DNA of 64,000 bases from Novosphingobium fluoreni (lineage in GTDB: Bacteria > Pseudomonadota > Alphaproteobacteria > Sphingomonadales > Sphingomonadaceae). Positions 18,777 through 26,589 of this stretch are shown here, in pieces. Numbering within the stretch: position 1 is the first letter of the stretch; every line of letters starts with the position of its first letter. The notes under the pieces are model-generated. The model was not told the DNA's origin and did no database searches. It worked only from the letters and a program-made list of their open reading frames with translations. The stretch is taken from contig NZ_JACIDY010000005.1 of the NCBI RefSeq assembly GCF_014196615.1, positions 124,001 to 188,000 of the forward strand, read 5' to 3'. The position numbers were made by a program, and so were the translations under genes.

Positions 18777-19968
18777 ACCCATCGCGCAATCAGGCGAGAC
18801 AGACTTCGACGCGATCATTCTGGGGGCCGGAGCGGCCGGACTGATGTGCGCGGCCCTGGCGGGTCAGCGGGGCAAGCGAGTGCTGCTGGTAGATCATGCG
18901 CCGGAGCCGGGCCGCAAGATCCTGATCTCGGGCGGCGGCCGCTGCAACTTCACGAATATCCACACGGCTCCTGATCGCTATCTGTCGGAAAACCCGCACT
19001 TCGCGCGCTCGGCCCTGAGCCGCTACACCGCGCAGGACTTTCTGGCTCTTGTCGAACGGCATGGCATCGCTTGGCATGAAAAGACGCTGGGTCAGTTGTT
19101 TTGCGATGGCTCGGCCCGGCAGATCGTTGCCATGCTGGTCGACGAGTGCGCGCGGGGCGCCGTCGATTTGCGGTGCGATGCATCGATCGGCGAGGTTAGC
19201 CATGCCGATGGCCTGTTTCGGATCGCGTTGCGCGAAGGATCGTTTCGCGCGCCCGCCTTGGTAATCGCGACCGGCGGCCCTTCGATTCCCAAGATGGGGG
19301 CCACCGGCTTCGCCTACGACCTGGCGCGGCAGTTCGGCCTGAAGGTGGTGCAGCCCCGCCCGGCGCTGGTGCCGCTGAAGCTGCCGCCTGGGGAAGCTTT
19401 GTTTCGAGAGCTTTCCGGCGTCAGTACCCCGGTCATCGCCCGATGCGGCGAGGGGCGCTTTTCCGAGGCGGCGTTGTTCACGCATCGCGGCCTTTCCGGC
19501 CCGGCGATCCTGCAAGTCTCCAGCTATTGGCACCGTGGCGAGGATGTGGGCATCGATTTCGTGCCGGACCGGGAAAGCGGATGGCTCCTGGCCGCCAAGC
19601 GCGCCCGGCCCCGTGCTGCGTTGCGCCGGGTGCTGGAAGACGCGCTGCCTGGCCGATTGGCGGAAGCCTTGTCACAGCGGCTGGCCGTGGAAGGGGACCT
19701 GGGCAGCCAGTCCGACAAGGCGCTGGCCGCAGCCGAACAGCGTTTGCGTGACTGGCGCTTCACCCCCGATGGCAGCGAGGGCTTCGCCAAGGCCGAGGTG
19801 ACCGCCGGTGGCATCGATACGCGGGGCCTTTCGTCCAAGACGATGGAGGCGGTGAAAGTACCGGGGCTTTATGCTATTGGCGAGGCGGTGGACGTAACCG
19901 GGTGGCTGGGCGGCTACAACTTTCAGTGGGCCTGGGCCAGCGGGTTCGCGGCGGCACAGGCACTGTAA
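18769..19968 (+). CDS. NAD(P)/FAD-dependent oxidoreductase, BaiN/HI0933 family
   Basis: The 399-residue flavoprotein has an N-terminal dinucleotide-binding motif DAIILGAGAAGLMCA. The family signature GRKILISGGGRCNFTN and a C-terminal FAD-binding segment (GLYAIGEAVDVTGWLGGYNFQWAWASG) are both diagnostic of the TIGR00275/HI0933 group. The physiological substrate of most members is unknown. BaiN from gut clostridia reduces bile-acid intermediates, but that name should not be read as a function here. The start is a TTG overlapping the lyase gene by 8 bases. Confidence 0.88.
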   Translation: MAEPIAQSGETDFDAIILGAGAAGLMCAALAGQRGKRVLLVDHAPEPGRKILISGGGRCNFTNIHTAPDRYLSENPHFARSALSRYTAQDFLALVERHGIAWHEKTLGQLFCDGSARQIVAMLVDECARGAVDLRCDASIGEVSHADGLFRIALREGSFRAPALVIATGGPSIPKMGATGFAYDLARQFGLKVVQPRPALVPLKLPPGEALFRELSGVSTPVIARCGEGRFSEAALFTHRGLSGPAILQVSSYWHRGEDVGIDFVPDRESGWLLAAKRARPRAALRRVLEDALPGRLAEALSQRLAVEGDLGSQSDKALAAAEQRLRDWRFTPDGSEGFAKAEVTAGGIDTRGLSSKTMEAVKVPGLYAIGEAVDVTGWLGGYNFQWAWASGFAAAQAL

Positions 19969-20015
19969 GGGCCTTCGCGCGTTTCAAGCCCAGTCAAGCT
20001 ATTGCTGGCTCGCAT

Positions 20016-20041
20016 GTTAGCATGTCGCTACGATTGCTAAC
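20016..20041. promoter_or_regulatory. Inverted repeat upstream of the dienelactone hydrolase gene
   Basis: Perfect 7-base arms GTTAGCA and TGCTAAC are separated by 12 bases and end 31 bases before the ATG at 20,073. The region is AT-richer than its surroundings. A transcription-factor site is plausible, but the factor is unknown. Confidence 0.45.
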
Positions 20042-20072
20042 GAAACATAAGTTAAAGCGGAGTCGGCCTGAT

Positions 20073-20960
20073 ATGTGCGATGAGTACGAGGGACAGGGAA
20101 CCGCGCCGCAAGGGTTTGAGCCTCAGGCCGGGTCCGGACTGACCCGTCGTGGCTTCACCGCGATCGGTGCGGCAGCGGCGCTTTCCGGATGCGCCAGCGG
20201 CATCGCCTCTGGTGCGACGACCGGTGACTTGTCCGAACGTATGGTTGAGATCACCACCACGGACGGCGTGGCCGATGCCTTTTTCGTCCATCCCGCCAAG
20301 GGGGCGCATCCCGGCATCGTGATGTGGCCGGATATCGCCGGTTTGCGAGAGGCCAAGAAAGTGATGGCCCGCCGCCTGGCCGCCGCCGGATACGCGGTAC
20401 TGTGCGTCAATCAGTACTATCGCAACGGCCCGGCCCCGGTGATGCAAAGCTTTGCTGAATATCGCACGCCGGAAGGCCAAGCGAAGATCGGGCCGATGCG
20501 CGCAGCGCTGACTGCGGAGGCGGTGACGCGCGATGCCGCCGCTTATGTCGGTTTCCTCGATGGCGAACAGGCGGTGGACAAGGCCCGCGGCGTCGGCTCG
20601 AATGGCTATTGCATGGGCGGTCCTTTCACCGTCCGTACTGCCGCGGCCGTGCCCGCGCGCGTGGCGGCGGCGGCCTCGCTGCATGGTGCCGGTCTGGTCG
20701 GTCCCGATCCGGACAGTCCGCACCTTTTGCTTTCACGCACGAAGGCGAGGTACTTGGTCGCCATCGCCCGTAATGACGATGCCAAGGCGCCGACCGACAA
20801 GGACACGCTGCGCCGCGCGGCCGATGCCGCAAAGCGCCCGGCCGAGATCGAGGTATACAATGCCGATCATGGTTGGTGCGTGCCGGACTCCCCGGCGTAC
20901 GATCCGGTCGAGGCGGACCGTGCCTGGCAGCGCATGCTCGCCCTTTTCGGGAAGCTTTGA
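20073..20960 (+). CDS. Dienelactone hydrolase family protein, Tat-exported lipoprotein
   Basis: The 295-residue alpha/beta hydrolase carries the DLH nucleophile elbow GYCMGG (cysteine nucleophile), an acidic residue in ARNDDAKAP and a histidine in NADHGWCVPD, completing a Cys-Asp-His triad. The N-terminus contains LTRRGFTAIGAAAALSGCAS, a twin-arginine motif followed by a hydrophobic stretch and a lipobox-like SGC. Folded export through Tat and lipidation are therefore likely. The ATG at 20,073 lies within an AT-rich leader and is preferred over upstream in-frame codons that fall inside the previous gene. The substrate is unknown. Confidence 0.88.
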   Translation: MCDEYEGQGTAPQGFEPQAGSGLTRRGFTAIGAAAALSGCASGIASGATTGDLSERMVEITTTDGVADAFFVHPAKGAHPGIVMWPDIAGLREAKKVMARRLAAAGYAVLCVNQYYRNGPAPVMQSFAEYRTPEGQAKIGPMRAALTAEAVTRDAAAYVGFLDGEQAVDKARGVGSNGYCMGGPFTVRTAAAVPARVAAAASLHGAGLVGPDPDSPHLLLSRTKARYLVAIARNDDAKAPTDKDTLRRAADAAKRPAEIEVYNADHGWCVPDSPAYDPVEADRAWQRMLALFGKL

Positions 20961-20963
20961 AGC

Positions 20964-21293
20964 ATGGCGCATGGCGGGGGCCCGCGTCACGTCCTGATCG
21001 TTGGGCGGCTGCTGGATGTCGTCGACGATACCAAGGCGCGCGTCCGGTGCGAGGGGGTGACGCTGCACACCGCCACCGCGCTGGATGAAGTGCGGCTCAT
21101 GCTGGCATTGCAGCCGATCGACATCATGATCGTGGGCGCGGGCATCGAACTGGCAGAGCGGTTGGCGATCGTGCGCGCCGCGTTCGAACAGAGCGAGACG
21201 ATCACCGTCCACATGAAGGACAAGGCATCGGGCGCCAAGGGTTTCGCGCCTTTCGTGGAAAGCGTGGTGGCGGCGCGCCAGATGGCGAGCTGA
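20964..21293 (+). CDS. Hypothetical protein with a receiver-like fold pattern
   Basis: The 109-residue product begins HVLIVGRLLDVVDDTKARVRCEG and continues with a strand-helix alternation (LMLALQPIDIMIVGAGI) resembling a CheY-type alpha/beta domain. The usual phosphorylatable aspartate and lysine are not clearly placed. It starts 3 bases after the dienelactone hydrolase stop, so the two are probably co-transcribed. I do not recognise a named family. Confidence 0.6.
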   Translation: MAHGGGPRHVLIVGRLLDVVDDTKARVRCEGVTLHTATALDEVRLMLALQPIDIMIVGAGIELAERLAIVRAAFEQSETITVHMKDKASGAKGFAPFVESVVAARQMAS

Positions 21294-21316
21294 TCAGAAA
21301 CTGACCGGGCGGTTTG

Positions 21317-21339
21317 GCTTGGTCGTTAACGCTTGGTCG
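21317..21339 (+). repeat. Two 9-bp direct repeats upstream of the SPFH gene
   Basis: GCTTGGTCG occurs at 21,317-21,325 and again at 21,331-21,339, giving a 14-base period with TTAAC between. It lies about 45 bases before the SPFH start codon. The arrangement could be a regulator site. Confidence 0.35.
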
Positions 21340-21382
21340 GGTACCCTCTTTTTCCGGTTCTTGCCAGGAAAGGGGGGAAGCC

Positions 21383-22390
21383 ATGGGCGGATTTCTCATC
21401 GCGCTGATCGTGGTCGTGGTGGTGTTCTTGATGATGGGCGTGCGCGTGGTCCGCCAGGGCTATGTCTACACTATCGAGAGGCTGGGCCGATTCACGCTGG
21501 CCGCGCAGCCCGGCTTGCATCTGATCATCCCCTTCATCGATCGCGTCGGCCACAAGGTGAACATGATGGAGCAGGTCCTGGATATCCCGGGGCAGGAGAT
21601 CATCACCAAGGACAACGCGATGGTCGGCGTGGATGCCGTGGTGTTCTTCCAGGTGCTGGACGCGGGCAAGGCGGCCTACGAGGTGCATGGCCTGCATCCG
21701 GCGATCATGGCGCTGACCACCACCAACTTGCGCACGGTGATGGGCTCGATGGACCTGGACGAAACTCTGTCGAAGCGGGACGAGATCAACGCGCGCCTGC
21801 TGGTCGTGGTGGATCACGCCACGGCGCCCTGGGGCCTCAAGATCACGCGGGTCGAGATCAAGGACATCCGCCCGCCGCTCGACATCTCGAACGCTATGGC
21901 GCGCCAGATGAAGGCCGAGCGTGAGAAGCGTGCGGAAATCCTGGAGGCGGAAGGCCGCCGTGCCTCTGAAATCCTGCGAGCCGAAGGCGCCAAGCAGGCG
22001 CAGATCCTGGCCGCCGAGGGGCGGCGCGAAGCCGCGTTCCGCGATTCCGAAGCGCGTGAGCGAGAGGCGGAGGCGGAAGCCAAGGCGACCCAGATGGTCA
22101 GCGATGCGATCGCCCAATCCGGCGTGCAGGCGATCAACTACTTCATCGCGCAAAAGTACACCGAGGCGGTCGGCAAGTTCGCGACTTCGCCCAACGCCAA
22201 GACGATCCTGTTCCCAGTAGAGGCGACGCAGCTGATCGGTACGCTGGGCGGCATCGGCGAACTGGCGAGGGAGGCCCTTTCCGACCGGCCGGCCGGCGCG
22301 GGATCGACGCCGCAGCCCGCCACGCAGCCTTCGGCCACTCCGGTTCGGCGGCCGACCGTGCCACCCGTCACGCCGGGCGGGTCACAGTGA
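21383..22390 (+). CDS. SPFH/Band 7 membrane protein (QmcA-like)
   Basis: The 335-residue protein starts with one transmembrane helix (GFLIALIVVVVVFLMMGV). The SPFH core follows (RQGYVYTIERLGRF, then PFIDRVGHKVNMMEQVLDIPGQ). A long charged coiled coil of Glu/Arg/Ala repeats runs from about residue 190 to 240, and the tail is Pro/Thr-rich. It matches the QmcA/stomatin-like group that forms membrane microdomains and scaffolds proteases. The ATG at 21,383 has GGGGGGAAG just upstream. The NfeD gene follows with overlapping stop and start, the standard pairing for this family. Confidence 0.92.
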   Translation: MGGFLIALIVVVVVFLMMGVRVVRQGYVYTIERLGRFTLAAQPGLHLIIPFIDRVGHKVNMMEQVLDIPGQEIITKDNAMVGVDAVVFFQVLDAGKAAYEVHGLHPAIMALTTTNLRTVMGSMDLDETLSKRDEINARLLVVVDHATAPWGLKITRVEIKDIRPPLDISNAMARQMKAEREKRAEILEAEGRRASEILRAEGAKQAQILAAEGRREAAFRDSEAREREAEAEAKATQMVSDAIAQSGVQAINYFIAQKYTEAVGKFATSPNAKTILFPVEATQLIGTLGGIGELAREALSDRPAGAGSTPQPATQPSATPVRRPTVPPVTPGGSQ

Positions 22391-22836
22391 TGCCTTGGCT
22401 CGAAACGCTGGAGCCGCATTACGCGTGGCTGGCGCTCGGGCTGATTCTGGCCGTGGCCGAGATGGCGATCCCCGGTCTGTTTCTGATCTGGATGGCCGGT
22501 GCGGCGCTGGTGACAGGGCTGATAACCTGGGTGGCTCCGATCGGATTGCCGGCGCAGATCATGCTGTTCGCGGTGCTTTCGATCGTGGCGGTATTTGCCG
22601 GGCGGCGTTTCCTGGCCGTGAATCCCATCGTCTCCGCCGACCCCCACCTCAACAACCGCAGCGCGCGGGCGGTTGGGCAAATCGTGGTGGTCACGCAGGC
22701 GATCGTCAACGGCGAGGGCCGCGTGCGCCTGGGTGACAGCGAATGGCTCGCGCGAGGGAGTGACGCTGCGCCGGGGACGGGGCTGAAGGTCATCGGCGTG
22801 GACGGCGCGACGCTTCTCGTCGGGGCGATGGACTGA
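22390..22836 (+). CDS. NfeD family membrane protein
   Basis: This is a 148-residue partner of the SPFH protein. The N-terminal half holds hydrophobic helices (AWLALGLILAVAEMAIPGLFL and the following stretch with GLITWV). The C-terminal half is an OB-fold domain (IVNGEGRVRLGDSEWLARG, GTGLKVIGVDGATLLV), which is the NfeD signature. The ATG at 22,390 overlaps the SPFH stop (TGATG), and a GTG one codon upstream is also possible. NfeD and SPFH proteins interact in membrane quality-control complexes, so the two probably act together. Confidence 0.9.
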   Translation: MPWLETLEPHYAWLALGLILAVAEMAIPGLFLIWMAGAALVTGLITWVAPIGLPAQIMLFAVLSIVAVFAGRRFLAVNPIVSADPHLNNRSARAVGQIVVVTQAIVNGEGRVRLGDSEWLARGSDAAPGTGLKVIGVDGATLLVGAMD

Positions 22837-22866
22837 AGGGCGGGGTGTCGGCCACCCCCGCGCCGC

Positions 22867-23313
22867 TCAGTGTCGAGTTTCCGGCGTGGCTGCGGCATCG
22901 CCAGGAAACAGGCCTGCCACCATCAACGTCGCGCTGACGGTCGACAAGGTGCCCAGCAGGTCGCCGACGGCCTCTTCCTGAACCATCATCTCCAGCGTCG
23001 CGCGGGCGGAGTGCGGGCCGTGCTGGCGCATGCTGACGATCAGGCCCATGATCAGCGCCTCATGCTCGGACACGCGATTGCAGGCCAGGGGCGAGAAGCC
23101 GAACGTCTCCAAGGCATCGCGATTGAACAGCAACATGCTGCGGTGGAATGCCTGCAGCCCGCCGATCATCCGCCATTTTGCGAATGCCGGGGCCAGTGCA
23201 TGCGCCGGGCAATTGCGCTGACCCATCGAGGTCACCCACGCGCGCATCGACCACACCAGAAAGCGACATCCCGGATCGAGGCTGTCCAGGTCGCGATCAA
23301 TAAATTGGTACAT
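22867..23313 (-). CDS. Hypothetical protein behind a Fur-like box
   Basis: This 148-residue helical protein has no clear membrane segment and no family I can name. Notable segments are MYQFIDRDLDSLDPGCRFLV at the N-terminus and HEALIMGLIVSMRQHG. Its only evident context is a 19-bp Fur-box-like sequence 54 bases upstream of the start, which suggests iron-dependent control. It converges on the NfeD gene and stands alone. Confidence 0.68.
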   Translation of the reverse strand: MYQFIDRDLDSLDPGCRFLVWSMRAWVTSMGQRNCPAHALAPAFAKWRMIGGLQAFHRSMLLFNRDALETFGFSPLACNRVSEHEALIMGLIVSMRQHGPHSARATLEMMVQEEAVGDLLGTLSTVSATLMVAGLFPGDAAATPETRH

Positions 23314-23366
23314 CTCAGCATCTCCTCAAGCCATCACCGCCTCGTCCGCAGAAAGTACTTTTTTTT

Positions 23367-23385
23367 GCGAACGATTATCATTAGC
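23367..23385 (-). promoter_or_regulatory. Fur-box-like operator
   Basis: On the minus strand the sequence GCTAATGATAATCGTTCGC matches the 19-bp Fur consensus (GATAATGATAATCATTATC) at 15 positions by eye. It lies in an AT-rich stretch upstream of the 22,867-23,313 gene. Alphaproteobacteria may use Fur/Mur or Irr, so the cognate regulator is uncertain. Confidence 0.6.
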
Positions 23386-23556
23386 GATTGATACGCGGCT
23401 TGGCCCCACGGTCAAGCCCCTTGAAGACGGCATCTGTCATGGGGTGTCGTTTTCGCCTGTCCCTAACCTTCAGGCCGGTGCGGCGCGTGCGCTACACCGG
23501 CCATTTTTTCGAAAGGGTAGGAAAATAAGGTGTGAGACCAGCACGATACCGCGTGA

Positions 23557-24141
23557 TCAGCTATCGATGCGATAGTCGATCGGCTTGAAGCTGCCGCCGT
23601 TACTGGCATAGGCCGAGCAAGCGGTGATCCCGATGATCAGGTCCTGGTGCGCGCGCAGCGACAGCGAATCACCCGCTTTGCTCACCGGCGGGATAACGCT
23701 GACCTTGCCATCCGAATCTACCGGCACATTCATGAAGCAATTGAACGCCACGGGTATCGCATCGGGCTCTATCCCCCATGGGGCGAGGGCCTCGGCCAGG
23801 TTGCCGAAACATCCGCGATGCACGGGGTGTTCGGGATAGAAATGCCGGAATGTCGCTTCGCTGCAGGGCGTGAGCAGAAAGTCATGGCAGCCCACCGTGT
23901 CGGCCTCGATCGTCAGCAGCACATTCGAACGGTTGGACCACAGCCGGTTTCCCGTGGTGAGCCGGATGGTTTCCTCATAATCGAACGTGCGACCGTTGCT
24001 GATCACTTCACGCGGATCGGCTAGACTGTACGCCAGAAGGTCCGCCACCTGGATGCCCTCCGGGTCGATCACCGTCAGCAATTGCCCGGCCTTGAGTTCA
24101 AATCCCGCGGCGGAGCGAGGCGGAATGCGCAGATCGCTCAT
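23557..24141 (-). CDS. DUF1989 family protein (urea-carboxylase-associated / carboxyguanidine deiminase-like)
   Basis: The 194-residue protein matches DUF1989: RSAAGFELKAGQLLTVIDPEG, QVADLLAYSLADP, SNVLLTIEADTVGCHDFLLTPC and FNCFMNVPVDSDG. Known members are the urea-carboxylase-associated proteins, two of which form a carboxyguanidine deiminase in guanidine degradation. Here only one copy occurs, and no carboxylase is near, so the substrate may differ. The ATG at 24,141 overlaps the stop of the YqcI/YcgG gene by 4 bases, so the two proteins are co-translated and probably work on the same compound. Confidence 0.85.
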   Translation of the reverse strand: MSDLRIPPRSAAGFELKAGQLLTVIDPEGIQVADLLAYSLADPREVISNGRTFDYEETIRLTTGNRLWSNRSNVLLTIEADTVGCHDFLLTPCSEATFRHFYPEHPVHRGCFGNLAEALAPWGIEPDAIPVAFNCFMNVPVDSDGKVSVIPPVSKAGDSLSLRAHQDLIIGITACSAYASNGGSFKPIDYRIDS

Positions 24142-24857
24142 TCCGCAGCCTCGGTTTGGGTTTGGGGACGGGCGGCACTGCGAGGATCGCTGAAAGGGCA
24201 ACGCCATGTGCTGGGCACTTGCCGGCCGCTGTACTGCGCGGCCTCGCTGGAGGTGCCGTGCCGCGCCAACATCGGATTTACCGACCCGGCCAGTTGCACA
24301 TCGCGCTTTATGATCGTCTCGCGAATTGTCTCGTACTTGCCCTCGTCACGCAGGGTTTCGAACTGGTCGTGCAGATTGAACACCAGAACCGGACGATCGA
24401 AGCGGCGCGCCGGGCGGCTCGCCTCGGGATGCAGGCCGACGACGAAAAATCCTTCTCCGCCAAAACTGAGCGAGAAGTGCGGACTGTCCGGATCGCTGCT
24501 GACCCGCGAATCGTAAGGCTGCTCCAGCCAGGCATCCTTGTCGCTCAACGACTGGATGCGTTCCCACATCGCCTGCTCGAACTCCTCTTCCGACGATGCT
24601 TGCGAACCGGCGAAGACAAACGCGATGGAGCGGAACAGGCCCGGCTCGGCCCGATAGTCGAAGGCCCATTCCAGCAGCTCGCGGTGGATGCGTACATCGT
24701 CCCATCCGCTGTCGATCGACCAGCAAACCACGGTCTTCAAAGAACCATGTGCCAAGGCCGATTTCGCGCCGACGCATGGAAAAGCCTTGTCCTTTACGAA
24801 CGCTTCGAAGGCCTCACGCCAGTGCTGTTCCTCACCCGCTTCCAACAACAAAGTCAT
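24138..24857 (-). CDS. YqcI/YcgG family protein (putative heme-dependent N-hydroxylase)
   Basis: The 239-residue product shows the family hallmarks. FPCVGAKSAL lies near residue 31, followed by a long central region, then FSLSFGGEGFFVVGLHPEASRPARRF, and further on REGTI-like IRETIIKRDVQLAGSVNPML. Characterised members include GntA of guanitoxin biosynthesis and an arginine N-hydroxylase, both acting on guanidino groups. The translational coupling to a DUF1989 protein supports a guanidino-type substrate, but this is inference. A 12-bp palindrome, ACATGCGCATGT (24,898-24,909), lies upstream and could be regulatory. Confidence 0.82.
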   Translation of the reverse strand: MTLLLEAGEEQHWREAFEAFVKDKAFPCVGAKSALAHGSLKTVVCWSIDSGWDDVRIHRELLEWAFDYRAEPGLFRSIAFVFAGSQASSEEEFEQAMWERIQSLSDKDAWLEQPYDSRVSSDPDSPHFSLSFGGEGFFVVGLHPEASRPARRFDRPVLVFNLHDQFETLRDEGKYETIRETIIKRDVQLAGSVNPMLARHGTSSEAAQYSGRQVPSTWRCPFSDPRSAARPQTQTEAAE

Positions 24858-24949
24858 GTCTTAACATCAATCAAGTTTACGCGGGATCAATCCGCTGACA
24901 TGCGCATGTAATTGGTGCCGGGCGTTAATGTTCCGAGAAATCCTTTATT

Positions 24950-25609
24950 TCAGTCGCGGCTGGCGCGTATTGCCGCGCCCCCGGCGAAGGGTGCCACGGC
25001 CAGCAGGACCAGGCTGACAGCCCCCGTCAGGGCCAGGCCGCTCGCCCCACCGGCAGACAGGCTCCCTGCGCCGAAAATCAGCAAAGGCACGCCCAAGGGA
25101 ATGAGGAGCAGCCCGGCCAGCGCCGCTCCCCCGCGCAGCCCGGCGGTGATAGCGGCAATGGCGACGCCTAGCGCTGCAAGACCCGGCGTGCCGGCCAGAA
25201 GGCCCAGTTCGACGATGCGTAAATTGTCTGCCGAAAGCCCCAGCAGCGCCGCGGCCGGCACCGCCGCCAGCATCAAAGGCGGGCCGAAGCTGATCCAGTG
25301 CGAGATCACGCGCGCCGCCATCACCCATTCCTCGGCGATGCCGCGCAACGCCCACTGATCGAACATGCCGCGTTCGAGGTCCGGTTGGACAAGGCGATCG
25401 AGGGGCAGGATCGCGGCGAGTAGCGCGGCAACCCAGATCACGCCGCCGCCCGTGCGCGCCAGCAGCGCGGTATCCGGGCCGACCGCGAAGGGAAAGATCA
25501 TCGCCACTGCCAGGAAGAACAGGATCGGCAGCAGCGCGCCCCCGCCTTGTCCCGCGCCGAGCAGCCGCGCCAGGTCGCGCCGCAATAGCAAGGCGAGCAA
25601 ACGGATCAC
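24950..25609 (-). CDS. ccmB: Heme exporter protein CcmB
   Basis: The 219-residue membrane protein has about six hydrophobic helices. The recognisable CcmB features are LLRRDLARLLGAGQGGGALLPILFFLAV near the start and PDLERGMFDQWALRG, which includes the short conserved charged loop. CcmB forms the permease of the CcmABCD complex that supplies heme for cytochrome c maturation. The GTG start overlaps the ccmA stop (GTGA), so the longer frame is rejected. ccmC and ccmD are not visible nearby, so the remaining maturation genes must lie elsewhere. Confidence 0.9.
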   Translation of the reverse strand: MIRLLALLLRRDLARLLGAGQGGGALLPILFFLAVAMIFPFAVGPDTALLARTGGGVIWVAALLAAILPLDRLVQPDLERGMFDQWALRGIAEEWVMAARVISHWISFGPPLMLAAVPAAALLGLSADNLRIVELGLLAGTPGLAALGVAIAAITAGLRGGAALAGLLLIPLGVPLLIFGAGSLSAGGASGLALTGAVSLVLLAVAPFAGGAAIRASRD

Positions 25610-26196
25610 GCGGCGAAGTCCGCCAGCGGCAGGTGCGTCATGCCGGGAAGCGCGAAAGGCTGATGAGACGCGACAACAGCGATGCCGCCTCGTGCGCAAT
25701 GATTAGCGGTCAACGTCTCGACCATCCGGGCGGCGGCGGTGTCCAGCCCGTTCAGGGGTTCGTCCAGCAACCAGATTGCCGCGTCCTGTCCGATCAGACG
25801 CGCCATCGCCGCGCGCTTGCGCTGCCCGGTCGACAAATAGCGGAAAGGCACGTCCAGCAATCCGGCAAGCCCCAGCATGGCCATGTCAGGGCTGGGGCCT
25901 GGGTCGATCGCGCGCCAGAAGGCGAGGGCGCGGGCCAGCGGCCACTCCGGGTCCAGGGCAGGGCGCTCATCCACCAAACCGATGCCGCCTTCGCGCTCGA
26001 TCACCCCGCCGAAGGGCCGGGACAGGCCGGCGATTATTCGCAGCAAGCTGGACTTGCCCGTCCCGTTTGCTCCCGTGATCTGGAGCGCCCCGCCGGATCG
26101 CAGCGCGAAGGAAACCCCGCGAAACAGCACGCGGTCTCCCCGCCGGCAAGCAAGATCGCGCGCCGTGACGCGGGCTTCATGGGCGGGGACTTGCAT
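25606..26196 (-). CDS. ccmA: Heme ABC exporter ATP-binding protein CcmA
   Basis: This is a 196-residue ABC ATPase. Walker A is GANGTGKSS near residue 39. The signature is YLSTGQRKRAAMARL. Walker B is WLLDEPLNGLD, followed by a switch histidine in VVASHQP. The ATG at 26,196 gives the normal CcmA length, and the frame reading upstream into the divergent gene is not coding. With CcmB it energises heme handover to CcmE in cytochrome c biogenesis. It is divergent from the pterin dehydratase gene with 51 bases between starts. Confidence 0.93.
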   Translation of the reverse strand: MQVPAHEARVTARDLACRRGDRVLFRGVSFALRSGGALQITGANGTGKSSLLRIIAGLSRPFGGVIEREGGIGLVDERPALDPEWPLARALAFWRAIDPGPSPDMAMLGLAGLLDVPFRYLSTGQRKRAAMARLIGQDAAIWLLDEPLNGLDTAAARMVETLTANHCARGGIAVVASHQPFALPGMTHLPLADFAA

Positions 26197-26247
26197 GAGC
26201 GGCGGCGATAAGGGAAGTCGGGCGAACTGCCAAGGAGACACGACATC

Positions 26248-26541
26248 ATGCCGATCGCCCGCCTGACCGATAGCGAATGCGAAACCGCGCTTGGCACCGT
26301 GCCGCAATGGTCGTTGCGCGAAGATGGCCTCGCGATTGTCCGAACCCTCAAGTTCGCGGATTTTTCCGAAGCCTTCGGGTTCATGACGCGCGTGGCGATC
26401 GAGGCCGAGAAGGCGGACCACCACCCCGAATGGTTCAATGTTTACAACAAGGTGGAGATCACGCTGACCACGCATGACGTAAACGGCTTGAGCAAGCGCG
26501 ATATCGCATTGGCCCAATTCGTGGATCGGATCGCGCCGTAG
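26248..26541 (+). CDS. phhB: 4a-hydroxytetrahydrobiopterin dehydratase
   Basis: The 97-residue protein is a full-length pterin-4a-carbinolamine dehydratase. It has the signature [33 protein letters not shown], abbreviated here around the catalytic histidines in ADHHPEW, and the C-terminal [14 protein letters not shown]. It recycles the pterin cofactor of aromatic amino acid hydroxylases or acts in pterin metabolism generally. No phenylalanine hydroxylase gene is adjacent. The ATG follows GGAG at a suitable distance (CAAGGAGACACGACATC). Confidence 0.94.
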   Translation: MPIARLTDSECETALGTVPQWSLREDGLAIVRTLKFADFSEAFGFMTRVAIEAEKADHHPEWFNVYNKVEITLTTHDVNGLSKRDIALAQFVDRIAP

Positions 26542-26589
26542 ACGCCTCGCGCCATTGCATGCGCGCGATCGCTTTCGCATAACCCGGCG

